Source of the DNA: Synchiropus splendidus
Lineage: Eukaryota; Chordata; Actinopteri; Syngnathiformes; Callionymidae
Length of the DNA: 64,000 bases
Reading direction: 5' to 3'
Assembly (NCBI RefSeq): GCF_027744825.2
Contig: NC_071340.1
Location: forward strand, 1,867,501 to 1,931,500
Within the stretch, counting starts at the first letter, position 1. Every line of letters begins with the position of its first letter. The notes under the pieces are model-generated. The model ran no database searches. It was not told the origin of the DNA and worked only from the letters and a program-made list of their open reading frames with translations. The position numbers and the translations under genes were made by a program. Below are positions 13,401 to 25,740 of the stretch, in pieces.

Positions 13401-13940
13401 TTATGCTCTAAATTCGCAGGGAAGCTTCAAAACATGAAATTTTCACCTGCCACTGTAGCAGAAATGGTCTTTCTAGTAGTTGCACATCAAATCTAAGCTG
13501 TCTGAAGTGTTTTTCCAAAGTTATCAACATTTTTATGTTTGGTGTTCCGGAATCAACCTTTTCTCAGGCTAAAAACGGGTGTTCTGCATTGTGCCATAAC
13601 TTTGCAGGGAAGCTTCAGAACATGAAATTTTCACCTCCCACTATATCAGAAAGGGTCTTTCTAGTAGTTGCACATCAAATCTAAGCTGTCTGAAGTATTT
13701 TTCTAAAGTTATCAACTTTTTTATGTTTGGCGTTCCGGAATCGACCTTATCTCAGGCTGAAAACGGGTTTCACGCATTGTGCCATAACTTTGCAGGGAAG
13801 CTTCAGAACATGGAATTTTCACTACCCACTATAGTAGAAAGTGTCTTTCTGGTATTTGCACATCAAAAATAAGCTGTCTGAAGTGTATTTAGAAAGTTAT
13901 CAACATTTTTATGTTTGGCGTTCCGGAACCCACCTTATGT
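7441..13940. repeat. Individually diverged satellite monomers
   Basis: About 34 monomers with little long-range higher-order structure. I found only short local copies: about 7,481-7,680 resembles 8,044-8,243 (offset 563 bp, three monomers), sharing 'ctctctgaagtgttgttcc' and 'ttctcaggg'. The 'catggtgccataac' form recurs at about 9,261, 9,448 and 9,637. Some monomers have small deletions, for example 'ctttgcatgaaacttcag' near 10,030. The ATGGAATTTTCAC and 'ttacgcattgtgcc' variants become common toward the right end. No gene or RNA gene is visible. Confidence 0.85.
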
Positions 13941-15445
13941 CAGGCTGAAAATGCGTTTTCTGCATTGTGCAATAACTTTGCAGAGAAGCTTCAGAACATG
14001 AAATTTTCACCTCCCACTGCAGCAGAAAGGTTCTTTCTAGCAGTTGCACATCAAATCTAAGCTGTCTGAAGTGTTTTTCCAAAGTTATAAACATTTTTAT
14101 GTTTGGCGTTGCGTAATCGACCTGATCTCAGGCTGAAAACTCGTTTTACGCATTGTGCCATAACTTTGCAGGGAAGCTTGAGAACATGGAATTTTCACTA
14201 CCCACTATAGCAGAAAGGGTCTTTCAAGTAGTTGCACATTAAAATCTATGCTGTCTGAAGTGTTTTTCCAAAGTTATCAACATTTTTATGTTTGGCGTTC
14301 TGGAACCCACCTTATGTGAGGCTGAAAACGCATTTTACGCATTGTGCCATAACTTTGCAGGGAAGATTCCGAACATGGAATTTTCACCTCCCGCTATAGC
14401 AGAAAGGGTGTTTCTGGTATTTGCACATCAAATCTAAGCTGTCTGAAGTGTATTTCGAAAGTTATCAACATTTTTACGTTTGGTGTTCTAGAACCCACCT
14501 TATCTCAGGCTGAAAATGCATTTTCTGCATTGTGCCATAACTTTGCAGAGAAGCTTCAGAACATGAAATTTTCACCTCCCGCTATAGCAGAAAGGGTGTT
14601 TCTAGTTGTTGCATTTCAAATCTAAGCTGTCTGAACTGTCTTTCGAAAGTTATCAACATTTTTACGTTTGGCGTTCCGGAATCGACCTTATCTCAGGCTG
14701 AAAACGCGTTTTCTGCATTATGCTATAAATTCGCAGGGAAGCTTCAAAACATGAAATTTTCACCTGCCAATGTAGCAGAAATGGTCTTTCTAGTAGTTGC
14801 ACATCAAATCTAAGCTGTCTGCAGTGTTTTTCCAAAGTTATCAACTTTTTTATGTTTGGCGTTCCAGAATCGACCTTATCTCAGGATGAAAACGCGTTTT
14901 ACGCATTGTGCCATAACTTTGCAGGAAAGCTTCAGAACATGACATTTTCACCTCCCACTATAGCAGAAAGGGTCTTTCTAGTAGTTGCACATCCAATCTT
15001 AGCTGTCTGAAGTGTTTTTCCAAAGTTATCAACATTTTTATGTTTGGCGTTCCAGAATCGACCTAATCTCAGGCTGAAAACACGTTTTCTGCATTGTGCC
15101 ATAACTTTGCAGGGAAGCTTCAGAACATGAAATTTTCACCTCCAACTATAGCAGAAAGGGTCTTTCTAGTAGTTGCACATCAAATCTAAGCTGTCTGATG
15201 TGTTTTTCGAAAGTGATCAATACTTTTATGTTTGGCGTTCCGGAATCAACCTTATCTCGGGTTCAAAATGTGTTTTCTACATTGAGCCATAACTTTGCTG
15301 GGAAGCTTCAGAACATGAAATTTTAACCTCCCACTATAGCAGAAAGGGTCTTTCTCGTAGTTGCACATCAAATCTAAGCTGTCTGAAGTGTTTTTCCAAA
15401 GTTATCAACACTTTTATGTTTGGCGTTTCGGAATCGACCTCATCT
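13941..15445. repeat. 8-monomer tandem duplication, copy A (1,505 bp)
   Basis: This block is repeated immediately downstream with an offset of 1,505 bp (8 x 188 + 1). Distinctive shared marks include 'attgtgcaataac', 'ccactgcagcag', 'gcgttgcgtaatcgacctg', 'ttgcacattaaaatctatg', 'ctgaactgtctttcg' and 'ctcgggttcaaaatgtg'. I noticed no difference between the copies in the stretches I compared, so the duplication looks recent. The junction falls in CAGGCTGAAAA, monomer positions 24-34. Confidence 0.9.
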
Positions 15446-16950
15446 CAGGCTGAAAATGCGTTTTCTGCATTGTGCAATAACTTTGCAGAGAAGCTTCAGA
15501 ACATGAAATTTTCACCTCCCACTGCAGCAGAAAGGTTCTTTCTAGCAGTTGCACATCAAATCTAAGCTGTCTGAAGTGTTTTTCCAAAGTTATAAACATT
15601 TTTATGTTTGGCGTTGCGTAATCGACCTGATCTCAGGCTGAAAACTCGTTTTACGCATTGTGCCATAACTTTGCAGGGAAGCTTGAGAACATGGAATTTT
15701 CACTACCCACTATAGCAGAAAGGGTCTTTCAAGTAGTTGCACATTAAAATCTATGCTGTCTGAAGTGTTTTTCCAAAGTTATCAACATTTTTATGTTTGG
15801 CGTTCTGGAACCCACCTTATGTGAGGCTGAAAACGCATTTTACGCATTGTGCCATAACTTTGCAGGGAAGATTCCGAACATGGAATTTTCACCTCCCGCT
15901 ATAGCAGAAAGGGTGTTTCTGGTATTTGCACATCAAATCTAAGCTGTCTGAAGTGTATTTCGAAAGTTATCAACATTTTTACGTTTGGTGTTCTAGAACC
16001 CACCTTATCTCAGGCTGAAAATGCATTTTCTGCATTGTGCCATAACTTTGCAGAGAAGCTTCAGAACATGAAATTTTCACCTCCCGCTATAGCAGAAAGG
16101 GTGTTTCTAGTTGTTGCATTTCAAATCTAAGCTGTCTGAACTGTCTTTCGAAAGTTATCAACATTTTTACGTTTGGCGTTCCGGAATCGACCTTATCTCA
16201 GGCTGAAAACGCGTTTTCTGCATTATGCTATAAATTCGCAGGGAAGCTTCAAAACATGAAATTTTCACCTGCCAATGTAGCAGAAATGGTCTTTCTAGTA
16301 GTTGCACATCAAATCTAAGCTGTCTGCAGTGTTTTTCCAAAGTTATCAACTTTTTTATGTTTGGCGTTCCAGAATCGACCTTATCTCAGGATGAAAACGC
16401 GTTTTACGCATTGTGCCATAACTTTGCAGGAAAGCTTCAGAACATGACATTTTCACCTCCCACTATAGCAGAAAGGGTCTTTCTAGTAGTTGCACATCCA
16501 ATCTTAGCTGTCTGAAGTGTTTTTCCAAAGTTATCAACATTTTTATGTTTGGCGTTCCAGAATCGACCTAATCTCAGGCTGAAAACACGTTTTCTGCATT
16601 GTGCCATAACTTTGCAGGGAAGCTTCAGAACATGAAATTTTCACCTCCAACTATAGCAGAAAGGGTCTTTCTAGTAGTTGCACATCAAATCTAAGCTGTC
16701 TGATGTGTTTTTCGAAAGTGATCAATACTTTTATGTTTGGCGTTCCGGAATCAACCTTATCTCGGGTTCAAAATGTGTTTTCTACATTGAGCCATAACTT
16801 TGCTGGGAAGCTTCAGAACATGAAATTTTAACCTCCCACTATAGCAGAAAGGGTCTTTCTCGTAGTTGCACATCAAATCTAAGCTGTCTGAAGTGTTTTT
16901 CCAAAGTTATCAACACTTTTATGTTTGGCGTTTCGGAATCGACCTCATCT
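15446..16950. repeat. 8-monomer tandem duplication, copy B (1,505 bp)
   Basis: Direct tandem copy of 13,941-15,445. The join is readable: upstream of 15,446 the sequence is 'cctcatct' followed by CAGGCTGAAAATGCG. Upstream of 13,941 it is 'ccttatgt' followed by the same sequence. After 16,950 the same 'cctcatct' continues into CAGGCTGAAAACGTG. Breakpoints at equivalent monomer positions are what an in-register unequal exchange between sister arrays would leave. Confidence 0.9.
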
Positions 16951-18256
16951 CAGGCTGAAAACGTGTTTCCTGCATTGTGCCATAACTTTGCAGGGAAGCT
17001 TCAGAACATGAAATTTTCACCTCCCACTATAGCAGAAAGGGTATTTCTAGGAGTTGCACATCAAATCTAAGCTGTCTGAAGTGTTTTTCAGAAGTTATCA
17101 ACATTTTTATGTTTGGCGTTGTTGAACCCACCTTATCTCAGGCTGAAAATGCGTTTTCTGCATTGTGCCATAACTTTGCAGGGAAGCTTGAGAACATGAA
17201 ATTTTCTTCTCCCACTATAGTAGAAAGTTTCTTTCTAGTAGTTGCACATCAAATCTAAGCTGTCTGAAGTGTTTTTCAAAAGTTATCAACATTTTTATGT
17301 TTGGAATTGTAGAACCCACCTTATCTCAGGCTGAAAATGCGTTTTCTGCATTGTGCCATAACTTTGCAGAGAAGCTTCTGATCATTAAATTTTCACTTCC
17401 TACTATAGCTGAAAGGGTCTTTCTAGTAGTTGCACATCAAATCTAAGCTGCCTGAAGTGTTTTTCCAAAGTTATCAACATTTTTATGTTTGGCGTTCCGG
17501 AATCGACCTTATCTCAGGCTGAAAACGCGTTTTACGCATTGTGCCATAACTAAGCGGGGGACCTTCAGAACATGACATTTTCACATCCCACTATAGCAGA
17601 AAGGGTCTTTCTCGTAGTTGCACATCAAATCTAAGCTGTCTGAAGTGTATTTAGAAAGTCATCAACTTTTTTATGTTTGGCGTTCCGGAACCCACCTTAT
17701 GTCAGGCTGAAAATGCGTTTTCTGCATTGTGCAATAACTTTGCAGAGAAGCTCCAGAACATGAAATTTTCACCTCCCACTACAGCAAAAAGGTTCTTTCT
17801 AGCAGTTGCACATCAAATCTAAGCTGTCTGAAGTGTTTTTCAAAAGTAATCAACATTTTTATGATTGACGTTCCGGAATCGACCTGATCTCAGGCTGAAA
17901 ACACATTTTACGCATTGTGCCATAACTTTGCAGGGAAGCTTCAGAACATGAAATTTTCACATCCCACTATAGCAGAAAGGGTCTTTCAAGTAGTTGCACA
18001 TCACATCTATGCTGTCTGAAGTGTTTTTCAAAAGTTATCAACATTTTTATGTTTGGCGGTCCGGAATCGACCTTATCTCAGGCTGAAAACGCGTTTCACG
18101 CATTGTGCCATAACTTTGCAGGGAAGCTTCAGAACATGAAATTTTCACATCACACTGTAGCAGAAAGGGTCTTTCTAGTAGTTGCACATCAAATCTTAGC
18201 TGTCTGAAGTGTTTTACTGAAGTTATCAACTTTTTTATGTTTGGCGTTCCGGAACC
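16951..18256. repeat. Satellite monomers between the 8-mer duplication and the 7.4-kb duplication
   Basis: About seven ordinary monomers. Variants include GTTGTTGAACCCACC (about 17,119) and 'ggaattgtagaaccc' (about 17,305), and a monomer with 'actaagcgggggacc' at about 17,550. Nothing but satellite is visible. Confidence 0.85.
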
Positions 18257-21200
18257 GACCTTATCTCAGGCTGAAAACGGGTTTTACGCATTGTGCCATA
18301 ACTTTGCAGGGTAGCTTCAGAACATGACATTTTCACCTCCCACTATTGCAGAAAGGGTCTTTCTAGTAGTTGCGTATCAAATCTAAGCTGTCTGAAGTGT
18401 TTTTCCAAAGTTATCAAAACTTTTATGTTTGGCGTTCTAGAACCCACCTTATCTCATGCTGAAAACGTGTTTTCTGCATTGTGCCATAATTCTGCTGGGA
18501 AGCTTCAGAACACGAAATTTTCACCTCCCACTGTATCAGAAAGGGTCTTTCTAGTAGTTGCACATCAAATATAAGGTGTCTGAAGTGTTTTTCCAAAGTT
18601 ATCAACATTTTTATTTTTGGCGTTCCGGAATCTCACCTTATCTCAGGCTGAAAACGGGTTTTACGCATTGTGCCATAACTTTGCAGGGAAGCTTCAGAAC
18701 ATGGAATTTTCACTACCCACTATAGCAGAAAGGGTCTTTCTCGTAGTTGCACATCAAATCTAAGCTGTCTGAAGTGTATTTAGAAAGTTATCAACATTTT
18801 TATGTTTGGCGTTCCGGAACCCACCTTATGTCAGGCTGAAAATGTATTTTCTGCATTGTGCAATAACTTTGCAGAGAAGCTTCAGAACATGAAATTTTCA
18901 CCTCCCACTCCAGCAGAAAAGTTCTTTCTAGCAGTTGCACATCAAATCTAAGCTGTCTGAAGTGTTTTTCAAAAGTTATCAACATTTTTATGTTTGGCGT
19001 TCCGGAATCGACCTGATCTCAGGCTGATAACGCGTTTTACGCATTGTGCCATAACTTTGCAGGGAAGCTTCAGAACATGAAATTTTCACATCCCACTATA
19101 GCAGAAAGGGTCTTTCAAGTAGTTGCACATCAAATCTATGCTGTCTGAAGTGTTTTTCAAAAGTTATCAACATTTTTATGTTTGGCGGTCGATAATCGAC
19201 CTAATCTCAGGCTGAAAACGCGTTTTCTGCATTGTGCCATAACTTTGCAGGGAAGCTTAGGATCATGAAATTTTAACCTCCCACGAAAGCAGAAACGGTC
19301 TTTCTAGTAGTTGCACATCAAATCTAAGCTGTCTGAAGTGTTTTTCCAATGATATCAAAATTTTTAAGTTTGGCGTTCCGGAACCCACCTTATTTCAGGC
19401 TGAAAACGCGTTTTCTGCATTGTGCCATAACTTTCCAGGGAAGCTTCAGATCATGAAATGTTAACCTCCCACTAAAGCAGAAAGGGTCTTTCTAATAGTT
19501 GCACATCTAATCTAAGCTGTCTGAAGTGTTTTTCCTAAGTTATCTACATTTTTATGTTTGGCGTTCCAGAATCGACCTTATCTCAGGGTGAAAACGCGTT
19601 TTCTGCCTTGTGCCATAACTTTGTAGACAAGCTTCAGAACATACAATTTTCACCTCCCTCGAAAGCAGAAAGGGTCTTTCTAGTAGTTGCACATCAAATC
19701 TAAGCTGTCTGAAGTGTTTTACCAAAGTTATCACCATTTTTATGTCTGGCGTTCCGTAATCGACCTTATCTCAGGCTGAAAACGCGTTTTCTGCATTGTG
19801 CCATAACTTTGCAGGCAAGCTTCAGAACATGAAATTTTAACCTCGCACTATAGCAGAAAGGGTCTTTCTAGTAGTTGCACATCAAATGTAAGCTGTCTGA
19901 AGTGTTTTTCCAAAGTTATCAACATTTTTATGTTTGGCGTTCCGGAACCGACCTTATCTCAGGCTGAAAACGCGTTTTACGCATTGTGCCAGAACTTTGC
20001 AGGGAAGCTTCAGAACATGACATTTTCACCTCCCACTATAGCAGAAAGGGTCTTTCTAGTAGTTGCACAAGCAATCTTAGCTGTCTGAAGTGTTTTTCAA
20101 AAGTTATCAACATTTTTATGTTTGGCGTTCCGGAATAGACCTTATCTCAGGCTGAAAACCCGTTTTCTGCTTTATACCATAACTTTGCAGGGAAACTTCA
20201 GAACATGTCATTTTCACCTCCCACTATATCAGAAAGGGTCTTTCTAGCAGTTGCACATCAAATCTAAGCTGTCTGAAGTGTTTTTCCAAAGTTATCAACA
20301 TTTTATGTTTGGCGTTCTAGAACCCACTTTATCTCAGCCTGAAAATGCGTTTTCTGCATTGTAACATAACTTTGCAGGGAAGCTTCAAAACATGAAATTT
20401 TCAGCTCCAACTATAGCAGAAAGGGTCTTTCTAGTAGTTGCACATCAAATCTAAGCTGTCTGAATTTTTTTTCCAAAGTTATTAACATTTTTATGTTTGG
20501 CGTTCCGGAATCGACCTTATCTCTGGCTGAAAACGCGTTTTCTGCATTGTGCCATAAATTTGCAGGGAAGCTTCAGAACATGAAATTTTCACCTGCCACT
20601 GTAGCAGAACTGGTCTTTCTAGTAGTTGCACATCAAATCTAAGCCGTCTGAAGTGTTTTTCTGAAGTTATCAACTTTTTTATGTATGGCGTTTCGGAATC
20701 GACCTTATCTCTGCCTGAAAACGAGTTTTCTGCATTGTACCATAACTTTGCAGGGAAGCTTCAGAACATGAAATATTCACTTCCCACTATAGCAGAAAGG
20801 GTCTTTCTAGTAGTTGCGCATCAAATCTAAGCTGTCTGAAGTGTTTTTCATAAGTTATCAACATTTTTATGTTTGGCGTTCCGGAATCGACCTTATCACA
20901 GGCTGAAAACGCGTTTTACGCATTGTGACATAAATTTTTCAGGGAATCTTCAGAACATGAAATTTTCACCTGCCACTATAGCAGAAACGGTCTTTCTCGT
21001 AGTTGCACATCAAATCTAAGCAGTCAGAAGTGTTTTTCCAAAGTTATCAACTTTTTTATGTTTCGCGTTCCGGAACCGACCTTATCTCAGGCTGAAAACG
21101 CGTTTTTCGCATTGTGCCATGAATTTGCAAGGAAGCTTCAGAACATGAAATTTTCACTTGCCACTACAGCAGAAATCGTCTTTCTAGTAGTTGCACATCA

Positions 21201-24200
21201 AATCTAAACTGTCTGAAGTGTTTTTCCAAAGTTATCAACTTTTTTATGTTTGGCGTTCCGGAATCGACTTTATCTCAGGCTGAAAACGCGTTTTACGCAT
21301 TGTGCCATAACTTTGCAGGGAAGCTTCAGAACATGAAATTTTCACTTCCCACTATGTCAGAAAGAGTCTTTCTAGTAGTTGCACATCAAATCTAAGCTGT
21401 CTGAAGTGTTTTTCCAAAGTTATCAACATTTTTATGTTTGGCGTTCCGGAATCGACCTTATCTCAGGCTGAAAACGCGTTTTACGCATTGTGCCATTACT
21501 TTGCGGGGAAGCTTCAGAACATGAAATTTTCAACTGCCACTACAGCAGAAAGGGTCTTTCTAGCAATTGCACATCAAATCTAAGCTCTCTGAAGTGTTTT
21601 TCCAAAGTTATCAACATTTTATGTTTGGCGTTCTAGAACCCACCTTATCTCAGGCTGAAAATGCGTTTTCTGCATTGTGCCATAACTTTGCAGGGATGCT
21701 TCAAAACATGAAATGTTCACCTCCAACTATAGCAGAAAGGGTCTTTCTAGTAGTTGCACATCAAATCTAAGCTGTCTGAAGTGTTTTTCCAAAGTTATTA
21801 ACATTTTTATGTTTGGCGTTCCGGAATCGACCTTATCTCTGGCTGAAAACGCGTTTTCTGCATTGTGCCATAAATTTGCAGGGAAGCTTCAGAACATGAA
21901 ATTTTCACCTGCCACTGTAGCAGAACTGGTCTTTCTAGTAGTTGCACATCAAATCTAAGCCGTCTGAAGTATTTTCCTGAAGTTATCAACATTTTTATGT
22001 TTTGCGTTCCGGAATCGACCTTGTCTCAGGCTGAAAACGCGTTTTACGCATTTTGCCATACATTTACAGGGAAGCTTCAGAACATGAAATTTTCACCTCC
22101 CACGATAGCAGAACTGGTCGTTCTAGTAGTTGCACATCAAATCTAAGCTTTCTGAAGTGTTTTTCCAAAATTATCAACATTTTTATGTTTGGCGTTCCGG
22201 AATCGACCTTATCTCAGGCTGAAAACGTGTTTTACGCATTGTGCCATAAATTTGCAGGGAAGCTTCAGAACATGAAATTTTCACATCCCACTGTACCAGA
22301 AATGGTCTTTCTAGTAGTTGCACATCAAATCTAAGCAGTCTGAAGTGTTTTTCTAAAGTTATCAACATTTTTATGTTTTGCGTTCCGGAATCGACCTTGT
22401 CTCAGGCTGAAAACGCGTTTTTCGCATTATGCCATAAATTCGCAGGGAAGCTTCAGAACATGAAATTTTCACCTGCCACTATAGCAGAAAGGGTCTTTCT
22501 AGCAGTTGCACATCAAATCTAAGCTGTCTGCAGTGTTTTTCCAAAGTTATCAACTTTTTTATGTTTGGCGTTCCGTAACCAACCTTATCTCAGGCTGAAA
22601 ACGCGTTTTTCGCATTGTGCCATAAATTTGCAAGGAAGCTTCAGAACATGAAATTTTCAATTGCCACTATAGCAGAACTGGTCTTTCTAGTAGTTGCACA
22701 TCAAATCTAAGCTGTCTGAAGTGTTTTTCTGTAGTTATCAACTTTTTTATGTATGGCGTTCCGGAATCGACCTTATCTCAGCCTGAAAACGAGTTTTCTG
22801 CATTGTACCATAACTTTGCAGGGAAGCTTCAGAACATGAAATTTTCACTTCACACTATAGCAGAAAGGGTCTTTCTTGTAGTTGCGCATCAAATCTAAGC
22901 TGTCTGAAGTGTTTTTCAAAAGTTATCAACATTTTTATGTTTGGCGTTCCGGAATCGACCTTATCTCAGGCTGAAAACGCGTTTTACGTATTGTGCCATA
23001 AATTTGCAGGGAATCTTCAGAACATGAAATTTTCAACTGCCACTATAGCAGAAACGGTCTTTCTCGTAGTTGCACATCAAATCTAAGCTGTCTGCCGTAT
23101 TTTTCCAAAGTTATCAACATTTTTATGTTTGGCGTTCCGGAATCGACCTTATCTCAGGCTGAAAACGCGTTTTCCGCATTATGCTATAAATTCGCAAGGA
23201 AGCTTCAAAACATGAAATTTTCACCTGCCACCATAGCAGAACTGGTCTTTCTAGTAGTTGCACATCAAATCTAAGCTGTCTGAAGTGTTTTTCCAAAGTT
23301 ATCAACTCTTTTATGTTTGGCGTTTCGGAACCCATCTTTTTTCAGGCTGAAAATGCGTTTCCTGCATTGTGCCATAACTTTGCAGGGAAGATTCAGAACA
23401 TGGAATCTTCACTACCCACTATAGCAGAAAGGGTCTTTCTGGTATTTGCACATCAAATCTAAGCTGTCTGAAGAGTATTTAGAAAGTTATCAACATTTTT
23501 ACATTCGGTGTTCTAGAACCCACCTTATGTCAGGCTGAAAATGCGTTTTCTGCATTGTGCCATAACTTTGCAGGGAAGCTTCAGAACATGAAATTTTCAC
23601 CTCCAACTATAGCAGAAAGTGTCTTTCTAGTAGTTGCACATCAAATCTAAGCTGTCTGAAGTGTTTTTCCAAAGTTATCAACATTTTTATGTTTGGCGTT
23701 TCGGAACTCACCTTATGTCAGGCTGAAAATGCGTTTTCTGCATTGTGCCATAACTTTGCAGGGAAGCTTCAGAACATGAAATTTTCACCTCCCACTATAG
23801 CAGAAAGGGTCTTTCTAGCAGTTGCACATCAAATCTAAGCTGTCTGAAGTGTTTTTCCAAAGTTATCAACATTTTTATGTTTGGCGCTCAGTTATCCACC
23901 TTGTCTCAGGCTGAAAACGCGTTTTTCGCATTATGCCATAAATTCGCTGGTAAGATTCAGAACATGAAATTTTCACCTGCCACTATAACAGAAATGGTCT
24001 TTCTAGTAGTTACACATCAAATCTAAGCTGTCTGAAGTGTTTTTCCAAAGTTATCAACATTTTTATGTTTGGTGTTCCGGAATCTACCTTTTCTCAAGCT
24101 AAAAACGCGTTTTCTTCATTGTGCCATAAATTTGCAGGGAAGCTTCAGAACATGACATTTTCACCTCCCACTATATCAGAAAGGGTCTTTCTAGTAGTTG

Positions 24201-25662
24201 CAGATCAAATCTAAGCTGTCTGAAGTGTTTTTCCAAAGTTATCAACATTTTTATGTTTGGCGTTCCGGAATCGACCTTATGTCAGGGTGAAAATGCAATT
24301 TCTGCATTGTGCCATAACTTTGCAGAGAAGCTTCAGAACATGAAATTTTCACATCCCAGTATAGCAGAAAGCGTCTTTCTAGTAGTTGCACATCAAATCT
24401 AAGCTGTCTGAAGTGTTTTTCCAAAGTTATCAACATTTTTATGTTTGGCGTTCCGAAACCCACCTTATCTCAGCCTGAAAACGTGTTTTCTGCTTTGTGG
24501 CATAACTTTGCAGGGAAGATTCAGAACATGGATTTTTCACCTCCAACTATAGCAGAAAGGGTCTATCTAGTAGTTTCACATCAAATCTCAGCTGTCTGAA
24601 GTGTTTTTCAAAAGCTATCAACATTTTTATGTTTGGCGCTGCGGAATCGACCTTATCACAGGCTGAAAACGCGTTTTACGCATTGTGCCATAACTTTGCA
24701 GGGAAGCTTCAGAACATGAAATTTTCACCTCCCACTATATCAGAAAGAGTCTTTCTAGTAGTTGCACATCAAATCTAAGCTGTCTGAAGTGTTTTTCCAA
24801 AGTGATCAACATTTTTATGTTTGGCGTTCCGGAAACCACCTTATCTCAGGCTGACAACGCGTTTCCTACTTTGTGCCATAACTTTGCAGGTAAGTTTCAG
24901 AACATGAAAATTTCACCTCCCACTATAGCAGAAAGGGTCTTTCTAGTAGTTGAACATCATATCGAAGCTGTCTGAAGTGTTTTTCCAAAGTTATCAACAC
25001 TTTTATGTTTGGCATTCTGGAATCGACCTTATCTCAGGCTCAAAATGCGTTTTCTGCATTGTGCCATAACTTTGCAGAGAAGCTTCTGAACATTAAATTT
25101 TAAACTCCCACTATAGCAGAAAGGGTTTTTTCTAGTAGTTGCACATCAAATCTAAGCTGTCTGAAGTGTTTTTCCAAAGTTATCAACACTTTTATGTTTG
25201 GCGTTCCGGAATCAACCTTATCTCGGGCTCAAAATGCGTTTTCTGCATTGTGCCATAAATTTGCAGAGAAGCTTCAGAAAATGTAATTTTCACCTCACAC
25301 TGTAGCAAAAAGGGTCTTTCTACTAGTTGCACATCAAATCTAAGCTGTCTGAAGTGTTTTTCCAAAGTTATCAACACTTTTATGTTTGGCGTTCCGGAAT
25401 CGACCTTGTCTCAGGCTGAAAACGTGTTTTCTGCATTGTGCCATAACTTTGCAGGGAAGCTTCAGAACATGGATTTTTCACATCCCACTATAGCAGAAAG
25501 GGTCTTTCTAGTATTCGCACATCAAATCTAAGCTGTCTGAAGTTTTTTTCCAAAGTTATCAACATTTTAATGTTTGGCGTTCCGGAACTCACCTTATCTC
25601 AGGCTGAAAACGCGTTTTCTGCTTTGTGCCATAACTTTGCAGGGAAGCTTCAGCACAGGACA
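18257..25662. repeat. 7.4-kb tandem duplication, copy A (~39.4 monomers)
   Basis: This 7,406-bp segment reappears from 25,663 onward. Anchors at offset 7,406 include 'gaaaacgggttttacgc', 'cagggtagcttcag' and 'ttgcgtatcaaatc'. Later anchors match after indels of whole monomers: 'ggcggtcgataatcgacc', 'cctccctcgaaagcag', 'gtgccagaactttgc', 'catgaatttgcaagg', 'tttttcataagttatc' and 'ggcgctcagttatcc'. A monomer at about 18,780-18,965 is absent from copy B. Copy A ends at 25,662 in the middle of a monomer (position 86), directly followed by monomer position 14 of copy B. Monomers 24,260-24,447 and 24,448-24,635 are separate here but fused into one in copy B. Confidence 0.88.
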
Positions 25663-25740
25663 GACCTTATCTCAGGCTGAAAACGGGTTTTACGCATTGT
25701 GCCATAACTTTGCAGGGTAGCTTCAGAACATGACATTTTC
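25577..25740. repeat. Out-of-register monomer junction
   Basis: The monomer runs normally from position 1 to about position 86 (GCTTCAGCACAGGACA, ending at 25,662), then jumps to position 14 of a monomer (GACCTTATCTCAGG from 25,663). This removes 115 bp of a monomer boundary region, or equivalently adds 73 bp to the register. It is the only large register break in the first 51 kb. I see little or no microhomology at the join: the left partner would continue TTTTC and the right partner is preceded by GGAACC. Non-homologous or replication-slippage joining therefore fits better than in-register recombination. Confidence 0.9.

Noticed and set aside
25577..25740. The register break at 25,662 as the insertion scar or end of a mobile element.
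   Set aside because: Both sides are satellite with clear partners at 34,193 and 18,257. There are no terminal repeats, target duplication or foreign sequence.
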